Shown here: positions 17,367 through 26,214 of the stretch, in pieces
How the letters are laid out: each line of letters opens with the position of its first letter
Position numbering within the stretch: the stretch's first letter is position 1
From: Bacteroidaceae bacterium
GTDB taxonomy: Bacteria; Bacteroidota; Bacteroidia; Bacteroidales; Bacteroidaceae
DNA length: 64,000 bases
NCBI GenBank assembly: GCA_017509605.1
Contig: JAFWPH010000067.1
Coordinates: forward strand, 1-64,000
Reading direction: 5' to 3'
Notes under the pieces: generated by a model
Databases searched by the model: none
Seen by the model: the letters and a program-made list of their open reading frames with translations, nothing else
Told to the model about the DNA's origin: nothing
Position numbers and translations under genes: made by a program

Positions 17367-18407
17367 TCATCTTACGATGTGTTCGGGTAGCGGTCTGGTG
17401 CTGCCACGGACCACGAGGCGGGTCTTGACCACGCTGTTCTTGATTTCTGTGGTTCCGTTCTCTATTCGCTCAATCAGTGTTCGGGCAGCTGCCACGCCCA
17501 GTTCATAGCCACGCTGCTCCACCGTGGTCAACTGAGGGTCGCAGGCCAAAGTGATGTTGCTGTTGGTAAAACCGCAGATGGAAATGTCGTCGGGAATCCT
17601 GTAGCCATAGCGCTTGCAGGTATGCAGGATGCCCATCGCCGTGTCGTCGTTGATGGCGAAGAAAGCGTCGGGACGCTCCTGCATCATCAGCATGTAGGGA
17701 GTCAGTTCCATCGACTGCTCGTAGTTGTCGCAAAAACGGATCAACTCGTCGTCAACGGCAATCTTGTGTGTCAGCAGTGCGTCGCGATAGCCGTTCATGC
17801 GGTTCTTGCTGATCTCAAGGCTCTTGTCGGAACAGTAGAACGCTATACGGCGGCAACCCGTGCGGATCAGGTAGTCCACGGCATGGAAAGCCCCGTCGTA
17901 GTCATCCACCACGATGCGGTTGGTCACGATGCCCGTGCAGATGCGGTCGTAGAACACGATGGGGATGCCGTTGTCGATCATCTGCTTGAAGTGGTCGTAG
18001 TTCTTCGTGTCCTTCGCCTGGCTCACAATCAATCCGCAGATGCGCGCCTCGTTGAACCGACGCACAATCTCCCGTTCCTTCTCGTATTTCTCATCGCTCT
18101 GCGCCACCATCAGCATGTAGCCGTGTTTCTGCGCCTCGTCCTCTATGCCTGTGAGGATGCACGAGAAGTAATAGTGCACGAACTGGGGCACAATTACCCC
18201 TATCGTGAAGTTGGGCTGCACATGACTTCGTCGGAGGCTGCTGGCCATTGCGTTAGGAATATAATGATGTTCGCGCGCGTAGGCCTGCACGCGTTCTCGT
18301 GTCGCCTCGCTGATGTCCCAATTGTTCTTCAGCGCGCGGCTTACCGTGCTCACAGAGATGTCGAGCGCACGGGCGATGTCCTTGATGGTGATTTGTTTGC
18401 CTGGCAT
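17367..18407 (-). CDS. LacI-family transcriptional regulator
   Basis: A 346-residue repressor. The N-terminus (residues 4-27) is a LacI helix-turn-helix (ITIKDIARALDISVSTVSRAL) hinge pair, followed by a periplasmic-binding-like sugar sensor. I chose the ATG at 18407 because a -7 element lies at 18425-18432, downstream of the earlier in-frame ATG at 18449. It is divergent from susC and upstream of the MFS gene. In some Bacteroidetes maltose loci a LacI protein rather than SusR controls susCD, and the same arrangement is suggested here. The effector is unknown; maltose is a guess. Confidence 0.92.
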   Translation of the reverse strand: MPGKQITIKDIARALDISVSTVSRALKNNWDISEATRERVQAYAREHHYIPNAMASSLRRSHVQPNFTIGVIVPQFVHYYFSCILTGIEDEAQKHGYMLMVAQSDEKYEKEREIVRRFNEARICGLIVSQAKDTKNYDHFKQMIDNGIPIVFYDRICTGIVTNRIVVDDYDGAFHAVDYLIRTGCRRIAFYCSDKSLEISKNRMNGYRDALLTHKIAVDDELIRFCDNYEQSMELTPYMLMMQERPDAFFAINDDTAMGILHTCKRYGYRIPDDISICGFTNSNITLACDPQLTTVEQRGYELGVAAARTLIERIENGTTEIKNSVVKTRLVVRGSTRPLPEHIVR

Positions 18408-18424
18408 AATGCGTTTCTCTTTTG

Positions 18425-18432
18425 CAAAATTA
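18425..18432 (-). promoter_or_regulatory. -7 element of the lacI-type gene
   Basis: TAATTTTG on the minus strand fits TAnnTTTG. It predicts a transcript start near 18418, which excludes the start codon at 18449 and supports the one at 18407. Confidence 0.6.
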
Positions 18433-18489
18433 GTGCTTTGTCGTTTCATCCATAATTCGGATGAATCATTTCTGCTCCCGATTTAATCA

Positions 18490-18499
18490 CAAACGTTTG
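18490..18499. promoter_or_regulatory. Candidate LacI-type operator in the lacI/susC intergenic region
   Basis: CAAACGTTTG is a perfect 10-bp palindrome with the central CG typical of LacI-family operators. It is the only such palindrome noticed in the 18408-18684 divergent region and would suit control of one or both genes. Direct binding is an inference. Confidence 0.5.
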
Positions 18500-18684
18500 C
18501 ATTGCAAAAATAAGCAAATTTTTTGTTAAAAATATCACATTCAGCGACAAACAATTTAATTTTACATCGTAAAAATGATTTTTGTGCATGTTGATGACTC
18601 GGATGATATGCCTAACGTTCTGAAAAATACGGAATTACATCAATTTTTATATCATAACTAACAATTTAACAATTCAAGTGCCTA

Positions 18685-21600
18685 ATGAAAGAATTTAATT
18701 CACAGACCCGTCAAAGGGTTCTGGCTCTATTCGTAGGGCTGTGCTTGACAGTGACTGCGTTTGCGCAGAACATCACAGTCAAAGGTCATGTGAAGGACGC
18801 CATGGGCGAACTTGCCGGAGTCAACGTCTTCGACAAGAACAACCCATCAGCCGGTGTCATCACCGACTTCGACGGCAACTTCACACTACAAGTGCCTCAA
18901 GGTACACCGCTGACATTCTCATTTGTCGGCTACGTCACTCAGGTCATACCGGCTACGCCTAACATGAACGTGACGCTTGTGGAAGACACCAAACTTCTCA
19001 ACGACGTCATGGTCATCGGTTACGGTACGGTAAAGAAGAGCGATGCCACAGGTTCCGTTTCCGCCATCCGTCCTGACGAGATGTCGAAAGGTATCACCAC
19101 CAACCCTCAGGATATGCTTGTGGGTAAGATCGCAGGTGTGAGCGTCATCTCGAACGACGGTACTCCTGGCGGTGGTGCCAGCATCCGCATCCGTGGCGGT
19201 TCATCACTCAGTGCCTCCAACGACCCCCTTATCGTTATCGATGGATTGACGATGGATGGCAATGGCGTTCAAGGTTTGAGCAACCCGCTGTCCATGGTTA
19301 ACCCTGCAGACATCGAGACACTCACCGTCCTCAAGGACGCTTCCGCAACCGCTATCTACGGTAGCCGAGCCAGCAACGGTGTGATCATCATCACCACCAA
19401 GAAGGGCAGGGCAGGCCAGAAGACCAAGATCAACTACAATGGTAACATGAGCCTTGGTCACGCCCGCAAGACTTACGAAGTGCTCTCAGGCAATGAGTTC
19501 CGCGACTATGTGACCAACACACTCGGACAGGCTGGCACAGGTCTTGGAACAGCCAACACAGACTGGCTCGACGAAGTGCTGCGCACATCTGTCAGCCACG
19601 ATCATCAGGTCGGTATCACAGGAGCCATCAAGGAACTGAACCTGCCATACCGTGTCAGCGTAGGTTTCACAAGCAACCAAGGTATCATCAAGACTTCCAA
19701 GTTCGACCGTTTCACTGCAAGTCTGAACCTCAATCCCACGTTCTTCGACGAGCACCTCACTGTGAACTTCAATGCCAAGTACATGCACGCCAAGAACCGC
19801 TATTCAAATGGTGGTGGCGCCATCGGTAGTGCTTTGAGCATCGATCCTACACAGCCTGTTTATGACGACACCCATCCTGAACTGGGAGGCTACTGGCAAA
19901 CCGCTATGCCGGCAACTTTCAACAACCCCGATTGGAATTATACCACCAACACCAATACCCCTCAGAACCCTGCCGCATTGCTCAACTTGAGAAACGACAG
20001 AGCACACTCTGATGTCTTGATTGGTAACATGGAGTTCGACTACAAGATTCACGGTTTTGAGGATATGCATATCCATGCCAATGTGGCTGCCGACTATTCT
20101 GAAGGCCGCCAACTCACAACGGTTTCTCCTCATGCCTATGACAGTAACTATTATGGATGGGATGGTGTAAGCCAGTCGTACAAGTACAATGTGCTGGGTA
20201 ACATCTACGCACAGTACGTGAAGGAGTTCAACGATATCCACAACCTCGATGTGATGGTGGGTGCCGAGCAGCAGCACTTCAGCCGCAAGACTTACAACTT
20301 CGGCCAAGGTAATGAGTGGTACAATGAAAATGGTATAAAGCTCGATACTCCTATTGCCTATTCTCCTTCTTTGCGCGATGAGCAGGCACACACTTACCGT
20401 AGCTCACTTCTCTCATACTTCGGACGTTTCAACTATGGCCTGCTCGACCGTTACCTCCTGACCTTCACGCTCCGTTTCGACGGTTCGTCTCGTTTCTCCA
20501 AGGGCAACAAGTGGGGCACCTTCCCCGCTCTCGGTTTGGCATGGAAGATCAACGAAGAGGCATTCCTCAAGGATGTGGATGCGCTTGACGAATTGAAGTT
20601 GCGCCTTGGTTGGGGTGTTACCGGTCAGCAGAATATCGGTTGGGATTTCTACTATTTGCCTCGTTACACGACAGGTGACCAGTATGCTCAGTACACCATC
20701 GGAAACACCTATTATCATACTGTTCGTCCAGAAATGTACAACGATGACCTCACATGGGAGAAAACCACAACTTGGAATATCGGTTTGGATTGGAGTTTGC
20801 TCAATGGCAGAATCGACGGTTCTGTGGAGTGGTACTACAGAAAGACCACTGACCTCATCAGCAATGTCTCCGTGGCATCTGGTATCGGCTTCGGCAACTA
20901 CAAGACCATGAACATCGGTTCGCTCCGAAACAAGGGTATTGAGTTCGCCATCAACGCACATCCAGTTGTGACAAGAGACTTCAACTGGACAGTGAACTAC
21001 AATGTCACATATAACAGCAACAAGATCACTGAACTCACCAACGGTGCTGACTTCTTCCTCACAGGCGGTAGCATCTCTCCGGGTTTGAACAACCAAGTAC
21101 AGGTGAACAAGGTGGGTTATGCCTCCAACAGCTTCTATGTGTATCAGCAGGTTTATGACCAGGCTGGCAAACCCATGGAGGGTGTCTTTGTCGATCGCAA
21201 CGCCGATGGCATCATCAACGCCGATGACAAGTACGTTTATAAGAAACCGGATGCCAACGTCACCATGGGCCTCACCAACAAGTTCGTTTACAAGGACTGG
21301 GACTTCAGCTTCACATGGAGAGCAAGCCTCGGCAACTACCTCTACTACGACTTCCTGGCAGGAAAGGCCAATGTGTCTTGGTCGGGTGTTTATGCCAACA
21401 ATGCATACAATAATACCACCAAAGAGGCTATCCGTCTTGGATTCCAAGGCAAGACCGACTACTACATGAGCGACTACTTCATTCGCAACGCATCATTCCT
21501 CCGCTGCGACAACATCACGCTGGGTTACTCGTTCAAGAACCTCTTCGCAGGTGGCAGCTACAACGGTGTGAACGGACGTGTCTATGCTCTGGTGCAGAAC

Positions 21601-21720
21601 CCATTCGTCTTCACCAATTACGACGGTCTTGATCCTGAGCGCACACATGGTTCAGGTGTCGATGGCAGCGTCTATCCGCGTCCTACTACTTATCAAATCG
21701 GTTTGAGCCTCAATTTCTAA
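18685..21720 (+). CDS. susC: SusC-type TonB-dependent outer-membrane transporter
   Basis: A 1011-residue protein with signal peptide (ending near AFAQ, residue 28), an N-terminal carboxypeptidase-regulatory-like domain (ITVKGHVKDAMGELAGV, residues 30-110), a TonB plug domain (about 115-240, with VIGYGTVKKSD and ATAIYGSRASNGVI) and a 22-strand barrel to the terminal NF. SusC proteins import oligosaccharides over the outer membrane using TonB energy and pair with a SusD lid. The closest functional guess is maltodextrin/starch because of the downstream susE/susF-like genes. First gene of a four-gene operon; the start codon follows an AT-rich leader. Confidence 0.95.
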   Translation: MKEFNSQTRQRVLALFVGLCLTVTAFAQNITVKGHVKDAMGELAGVNVFDKNNPSAGVITDFDGNFTLQVPQGTPLTFSFVGYVTQVIPATPNMNVTLVEDTKLLNDVMVIGYGTVKKSDATGSVSAIRPDEMSKGITTNPQDMLVGKIAGVSVISNDGTPGGGASIRIRGGSSLSASNDPLIVIDGLTMDGNGVQGLSNPLSMVNPADIETLTVLKDASATAIYGSRASNGVIIITTKKGRAGQKTKINYNGNMSLGHARKTYEVLSGNEFRDYVTNTLGQAGTGLGTANTDWLDEVLRTSVSHDHQVGITGAIKELNLPYRVSVGFTSNQGIIKTSKFDRFTASLNLNPTFFDEHLTVNFNAKYMHAKNRYSNGGGAIGSALSIDPTQPVYDDTHPELGGYWQTAMPATFNNPDWNYTTNTNTPQNPAALLNLRNDRAHSDVLIGNMEFDYKIHGFEDMHIHANVAADYSEGRQLTTVSPHAYDSNYYGWDGVSQSYKYNVLGNIYAQYVKEFNDIHNLDVMVGAEQQHFSRKTYNFGQGNEWYNENGIKLDTPIAYSPSLRDEQAHTYRSSLLSYFGRFNYGLLDRYLLTFTLRFDGSSRFSKGNKWGTFPALGLAWKINEEAFLKDVDALDELKLRLGWGVTGQQNIGWDFYYLPRYTTGDQYAQYTIGNTYYHTVRPEMYNDDLTWEKTTTWNIGLDWSLLNGRIDGSVEWYYRKTTDLISNVSVASGIGFGNYKTMNIGSLRNKGIEFAINAHPVVTRDFNWTVNYNVTYNSNKITELTNGADFFLTGGSISPGLNNQVQVNKVGYASNSFYVYQQVYDQAGKPMEGVFVDRNADGIINADDKYVYKKPDANVTMGLTNKFVYKDWDFSFTWRASLGNYLYYDFLAGKANVSWSGVYANNAYNNTTKEAIRLGFQGKTDYYMSDYFIRNASFLRCDNITLGYSFKNLFAGGSYNGVNGRVYALVQNPFVFTNYDGLDPERTHGSGVDGSVYPRPTTYQIGLSLNF

Positions 21721-21754
21721 TCGTAACATCCATTCTTAATCAATTACAGGTATT

Positions 21755-23401
21755 ATGAATAAAAGATTTTTCAAGAATATAGCACCTGTGGCTCTTGGCG
21801 CTCTGCTCATAGTCGGTGGTTTCACTTCATGTGCCGATGAACTCGATCAGAGCATCACAGACCCCCAAACCGACACCAAGTTCGACGCCACAGGACTGTT
21901 GGCCAAGATTTATGGCAACCTGACCCTCACAGGTACTACTGGTGGTTCTGGAAATGCTGATATGTCGCAATTCGACGAAGGTAACTCTTCTTTCTACCGC
22001 CGCATCTTCGAAGCCAACGAACTCTGCTCCGATGAGTGCATCTGGACATGGCAGGGCGACGCTGGTATCCCCGAACTCACCAACATCAGTTGGAACTCCT
22101 CTCACGGATACAATGAACTGACCTACTACCGCATCATGTACAACATCACGCTCTGTAACTTCTATCTTGACGAAACAGAGGGTAATAACGATGCCCAGAT
22201 GCTGCAGAACCGTGCAGAGGTGCGTTTCATGCGCGCACTCTATTACTACTACTTCATGGATCTTTATGGACGCGCACCTTTCAAGGAGCATTACAACACT
22301 GACCTGCCGACAGAGATGCTTCGTCCAGATGTGTTCAACTTTGTGGTGGCTGAACTCAAGTCCATCAATGGTGAGGACGCTGAGGCCAAGGAAGTGCTGC
22401 TCGACAATGCCAACAGCGAACAGAACTACGGCCGTGCCGACAAGGTGGCAGCCAACCTCCTGCTCGCCCGCATCTACCTCAATGCACAAGTCTATACAGG
22501 CACTGCTCACTGGGCTGAGGCTGCTGATTATGCACAGAAGGTCATCGACAGCGGTTATTCACTCTGCACAGAAGGCAAGAACGGCTACAGCGCCTACCAG
22601 CAGCTCTTCATGGGCGACAACGGTGAGAACCCCGAGGCACGTAAGGAGATCATCTTCCCCATCCGATGCGAAGGTGCCACCTCACGCTCTTACGGAGGTA
22701 GTGTTTACACAATCGCCTCCACAACAGGTAACGGCACTCCCACCCAGGGATTGGCCAAGTCGCAGTGGACTTGCAACCGCGCACGAGTGGCTTTGATCCA
22801 GAAGTTCTTCCCCGACACCACCAAGGTCATCTACACCAACGACATCGACAAACTGACAGAGCTTGCAGGTGACGAGCGCGCTATCTTCTTCTCGGGTCAG
22901 AACGAGGGCGGTAAGGACCGCAGATGGATCTCCACAGAGGAAAAGACTGAATTCTCCGCTGGTCTCGGTATCATGAAGTGGACCAATGAATACTGCAACG
23001 GAGGCACTCCTACCGACGTGGCGTTCTCCGACACCGACGTGCCTTTCTTCCGTCTTGCTGAGGCTTACCTCACACTCGCTGAGGCCAACTACCGCAATGG
23101 AGGCGACAACAAGACTTCGCTCGACGCCATCAACACACTGCGCGACCGTGCACATGCCGCTCGCATCGAGTCCATCTCCGAGCAGGACCTCCTCGACGAG
23201 TGGTGCCGTGAGTTCTATTTCGAGGGACGCCGCCGCAGCGACCTCATCCGCTTCGGACTCTTTACTTCTGGTGCTTATCTCTGGGATTGGAAGGGCGGTT
23301 CATACGCTGGAAATGGTGTGAGCAGCATCTACAACCTCTATCCTATACCAGCCAACGAACTGAATGCAAACGATAATATGCACCAGAACCCCGGTTATTA
23401 A
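21755..23401 (+). CDS. susD: SusD-type glycan-binding outer-membrane lipoprotein
   Basis: A 548-residue lipoprotein (lipobox GGFTSC, Cys26) with the SusD fold: N-terminal region with TPR-type helices (about 140-260, including VRFMRALYYYYFMDLYGRAP) and the C-terminal RagB/SusD domain with the conserved WCREFYFEGRRRSDLIRF motif (about 483-501). It forms the hinged lid over SusC and binds the incoming oligosaccharide. It begins 34 bp after susC. Length is typical. Confidence 0.95.
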   Translation: MNKRFFKNIAPVALGALLIVGGFTSCADELDQSITDPQTDTKFDATGLLAKIYGNLTLTGTTGGSGNADMSQFDEGNSSFYRRIFEANELCSDECIWTWQGDAGIPELTNISWNSSHGYNELTYYRIMYNITLCNFYLDETEGNNDAQMLQNRAEVRFMRALYYYYFMDLYGRAPFKEHYNTDLPTEMLRPDVFNFVVAELKSINGEDAEAKEVLLDNANSEQNYGRADKVAANLLLARIYLNAQVYTGTAHWAEAADYAQKVIDSGYSLCTEGKNGYSAYQQLFMGDNGENPEARKEIIFPIRCEGATSRSYGGSVYTIASTTGNGTPTQGLAKSQWTCNRARVALIQKFFPDTTKVIYTNDIDKLTELAGDERAIFFSGQNEGGKDRRWISTEEKTEFSAGLGIMKWTNEYCNGGTPTDVAFSDTDVPFFRLAEAYLTLAEANYRNGGDNKTSLDAINTLRDRAHAARIESISEQDLLDEWCREFYFEGRRRSDLIRFGLFTSGAYLWDWKGGSYAGNGVSSIYNLYPIPANELNANDNMHQNPGY

Positions 23402-23421
23402 TTTCTCAAAAGCAATTCATT

Positions 23422-24570
23422 ATGAAAAAGATATTTTATTCACTGCTGATGCTTGCCGCCGTTGGGGTGGGACTCACCTCATGCGACGAGGATCGCGACA
23501 ACAACCCGACCTTCAATCCCGGGTCCGGCACTTTCGTACTGAACACACCTGGGTTCGCGGCCAACAATGTCTATGACTTGGAAACGGCTGATTACGTGAT
23601 GTTGACCACTTCACAGCCCGACTATGGATTCCCGTTGCCTACAACCTATACGGTCTTTGCTGGTATTGACGAGAACAAGATGGAACCGCTTTCCACTACA
23701 TCCACATCTGTGGAAATCAAGGTGCCGGCATCTGAACTCAACGAGCTGATCCTCGCACAGGCAGGCGACGCAGACCTTTCAGCGCCTATACCCGTCTATT
23801 TCTATCTCACAGCACACGTCACGGGCAACGACACACTCGGTTTCTCCAAGTCCAACACCATCGTACTTCCCAAGGTGTTGGCATACGTGCCTGTCGTGGA
23901 AATCTCATTGCCTGAGAAAGTACACATCGTGGGTAGCTTCCCAGCTTCCGACGGATGGGCTAACTTCGTGCCATTGGCACCTGCATTCAGCCAGGACGGC
24001 TTCTACTACGGAGTGGCTTACATGCCTGCAGGCGCTGAGTTCAAGATCAACCCAGACGCTGGTTGGAAGGGCAATGACAAGGGTTACGGACAGCTCACCA
24101 TCAACGACAATGCCAACGCCGGCATCTCCAGCGCTGATGAGTCGAACGACGCTGCCAACATCAAGGTGGCCAACGAAGGATGGTACAACTTTGTTGTCAA
24201 TGCCAAGATCAGCAATGGCGCAGTTCAATACACTGTGAACGTCAACCCAGCCAAGGTTTATGTCATCGGTGCAGCCGCTGGTGGCGAATGGTCGTTGCAG
24301 GACGCATGGGCATTCACCGCTCCTGCTGATGCGGGCGAATGGGTTTCTCCTGCCTTCACTGGTAGTGGCGAGCTCCGTCTGTTTATTGACTGTGGCATCG
24401 ACTGGTGGAAGACAGAGTTCACCATCAAGACTGACGGTTCACTCTTCTACCGCAATGTCGATATCCCTGCCAACTGGGCAGAAAACGTAGGTGCCGACTA
24501 TTCTTGTCAGGTTAATTCTGGACAGAAGGCATATATCAACTTCACTGCCGGTACAGGCCGAGTAGAGTAA
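23422..24570 (+). CDS. susE: SusE-type surface starch-binding lipoprotein
   Basis: A 382-residue lipoprotein (LTSCDED, Cys21). The N-terminal half is an Ig-like SusE domain (residues 30-165), followed by two beta modules, VHIVGSF..DGW (about 172-270) and VYVIGAAAGGEWS (about 278-375), whose aromatic residues resemble the starch-binding modules of SusE/SusF. Such proteins hold starch or maltooligosaccharide at the cell surface. Position after susC-susD in an operon with short gaps supports the call. Sequence identity to the Bacteroides proteins cannot be measured here. Confidence 0.75.
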   Translation: MKKIFYSLLMLAAVGVGLTSCDEDRDNNPTFNPGSGTFVLNTPGFAANNVYDLETADYVMLTTSQPDYGFPLPTTYTVFAGIDENKMEPLSTTSTSVEIKVPASELNELILAQAGDADLSAPIPVYFYLTAHVTGNDTLGFSKSNTIVLPKVLAYVPVVEISLPEKVHIVGSFPASDGWANFVPLAPAFSQDGFYYGVAYMPAGAEFKINPDAGWKGNDKGYGQLTINDNANAGISSADESNDAANIKVANEGWYNFVVNAKISNGAVQYTVNVNPAKVYVIGAAAGGEWSLQDAWAFTAPADAGEWVSPAFTGSGELRLFIDCGIDWWKTEFTIKTDGSLFYRNVDIPANWAENVGADYSCQVNSGQKAYINFTAGTGRVE

Positions 24571-24597
24571 ATTAGTTAACAAAAACAAGAACAAGAT

Positions 24598-26052
24598 ATG
24601 AAAAAGATATTTTTATATTCGATGATGCTTTCCGCGGCTTTCATTACTGTGGGATGTAGCGACGACTACGAGGACTGGGCTAAACCACAGGCCTCTGAAC
24701 CAGAAGAGCCATCCGCAGCCATTGAAGTCGCTGTCACACCGGCAGAGGCTTTCGTCGAGGGTGACAACGCAGACACCATTCGGATTGCCACACTGCAGGA
24801 CAACTACGCTACTGCAGAGGGATTTGAACTGAAGTCACTTACGCTCTTCGGCAACGAAGTACCTGGATTCCTCGACGGTTCCACACTCTGTGTCCTCAAT
24901 GAGGATATCCGTCCCATTGTGATGAATAATTTCCAGAGCCGTGCTTCACAACCACGTGAACTCAACTTCGACTTCACATACGGAGTGAAACTCGCTACAG
25001 GTGAATCCGCTCTGTTGAGAAGCGAAGCCACCACAACCTATACCCCCGCAGCCACACCAGCCATCGACCCTCAAGGCTATGCCATGCTCGGTCAGTGGCA
25101 GGGATGGAACCCCGCTGAACCTACAGTCATGACCCAGATTGACGACCACACCTTCCAAGCCTCTGTGATTACTGGCGAAGGCGACAACTGGTACAAGTTC
25201 TATCCCATGTCCGCTTTCGATGGTGAGGGCAATGTGAATTGGGACGCTAACCTTGGATGCACAGTGAATGGCGACAACTCGCTTTTCAACTATGTCATCT
25301 GGCCCGGCGACTACACAGGTGTGGAGACTCCAGTCATCTCCGGTGCAGGTGCATGGCTCATCACCCTCGACATGCTCAATATGACCTTCTCAGTGGTGGT
25401 TGACAGAGACAATCCTTACTACAAGAACACCTACATCTATTTGGTTGGTGGAGTGCAGGGATGGAACGGTGACGCTGCTTCTGGCAAGACCTGTCTCTTC
25501 TATCCGCAGAACAAGACCACCTTCTCCTATACCACCAAGTGGACTGGAGCTTGGGACCTCAAGTTCTGGGAAGACAATGACTTCGGCAACTGGGATGCGG
25601 CCTATGGCTGTCCTAACGATGGTGACAACTCCTACAGCGGAGAACTCACCAACAGCGGCGCTGGCGCCATCTCCGCTCCAAGTGCAGAGTACTACACCCT
25701 CACGGTGGATCTCGGTACCAACACCTACACTTGGACAAAACTCGACAACCAGGAGCCTGCTGAATTCTCCAGCGTATCGCTCATCGGTGACTTCAACGGA
25801 TGGACTGGCGACATCGACCTCAGACAGGTGACTCCGCACAACTGGTACGTTCCTAATGCGGTTGTTACTGACGGAGGTCTGAAGTTCCGCGCCAACCATG
25901 ACTGGGGCACAAACTGGGGAGCTGGCATCAGCATTGCCGACACTTACTACGGAACGGGTGTCAACAATGGCGATAACATCTATGTTCCTGCAGGTACATA
26001 CGATGTTTATCTCAACGACATCACTGGCGAATTCGCTTTCATAGCGAAGTAA
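24598..26052 (+). CDS. susF: SusF-type surface starch-binding lipoprotein
   Basis: A 484-residue lipoprotein (lipobox TVGCSDDY, Cys20). After an Ig-like N-terminal domain there are three related beta modules, each opening with a hydrophobic strand and a WxGW/QGWN/FNGW motif: GQWQGWNP near 165, GGVQGWNG near 285 and GDFNGWTG near 400. This matches the repeated carbohydrate-binding modules of SusF. It would add surface binding capacity to the locus. It is the last gene of the operon, 27 bp after susE, and is followed by a strong terminator. No amylase gene follows. Confidence 0.75.
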   Translation: MKKIFLYSMMLSAAFITVGCSDDYEDWAKPQASEPEEPSAAIEVAVTPAEAFVEGDNADTIRIATLQDNYATAEGFELKSLTLFGNEVPGFLDGSTLCVLNEDIRPIVMNNFQSRASQPRELNFDFTYGVKLATGESALLRSEATTTYTPAATPAIDPQGYAMLGQWQGWNPAEPTVMTQIDDHTFQASVITGEGDNWYKFYPMSAFDGEGNVNWDANLGCTVNGDNSLFNYVIWPGDYTGVETPVISGAGAWLITLDMLNMTFSVVVDRDNPYYKNTYIYLVGGVQGWNGDAASGKTCLFYPQNKTTFSYTTKWTGAWDLKFWEDNDFGNWDAAYGCPNDGDNSYSGELTNSGAGAISAPSAEYYTLTVDLGTNTYTWTKLDNQEPAEFSSVSLIGDFNGWTGDIDLRQVTPHNWYVPNAVVTDGGLKFRANHDWGTNWGAGISIADTYYGTGVNNGDNIYVPAGTYDVYLNDITGEFAFIAK

Positions 26053-26071
26053 AAACAGCGTGATTTATTCG

Positions 26072-26107
26072 AAAGGGGAGGGCAGTCATGTCCTCCCCTT
26101 TTTTTTG
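26072..26107 (+). terminator. Intrinsic terminator of susCDEF
   Basis: Arms AAAGGGGAGG and CCTCCCCTTT flank a 10-base loop and are followed by a T-run, 19 bp after the susF stop. Confidence 0.95.
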
Positions 26108-26125
26108 AGGTGTAGTTTTTTTTCT

Positions 26126-26157
26126 CGTTATAACGTAATAACGTTATTCCGTGATAA
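26126..26157. repeat. Octamer array (CGTTATAA family, 4 units)
   Basis: Units CGTTATAA, CGTAATAA, CGTTATTC and CGTGATAA lie between the sus terminator and the glnN -7 element. The same word family occurs at 43943-43974. The array contains the palindrome CGTTATAACG and might also serve as an operator for glnN, since it ends 22 bp before the -7 box. Confidence 0.85.
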
Positions 26158-26179
26158 CGACAATTTGGCGAAAATTCAC

Positions 26180-26187
26180 TAATTTTG
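26180..26187 (+). promoter_or_regulatory. -7 element of glnN
   Basis: TAATTTTG fits the consensus and puts the transcript start near 26194, downstream of the ATG at 26185 and upstream of the ATG at 26215. Confidence 0.6.
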
Positions 26188-26214
26188 CACCAAATTTCAC
26201 AAACACACAATCTT

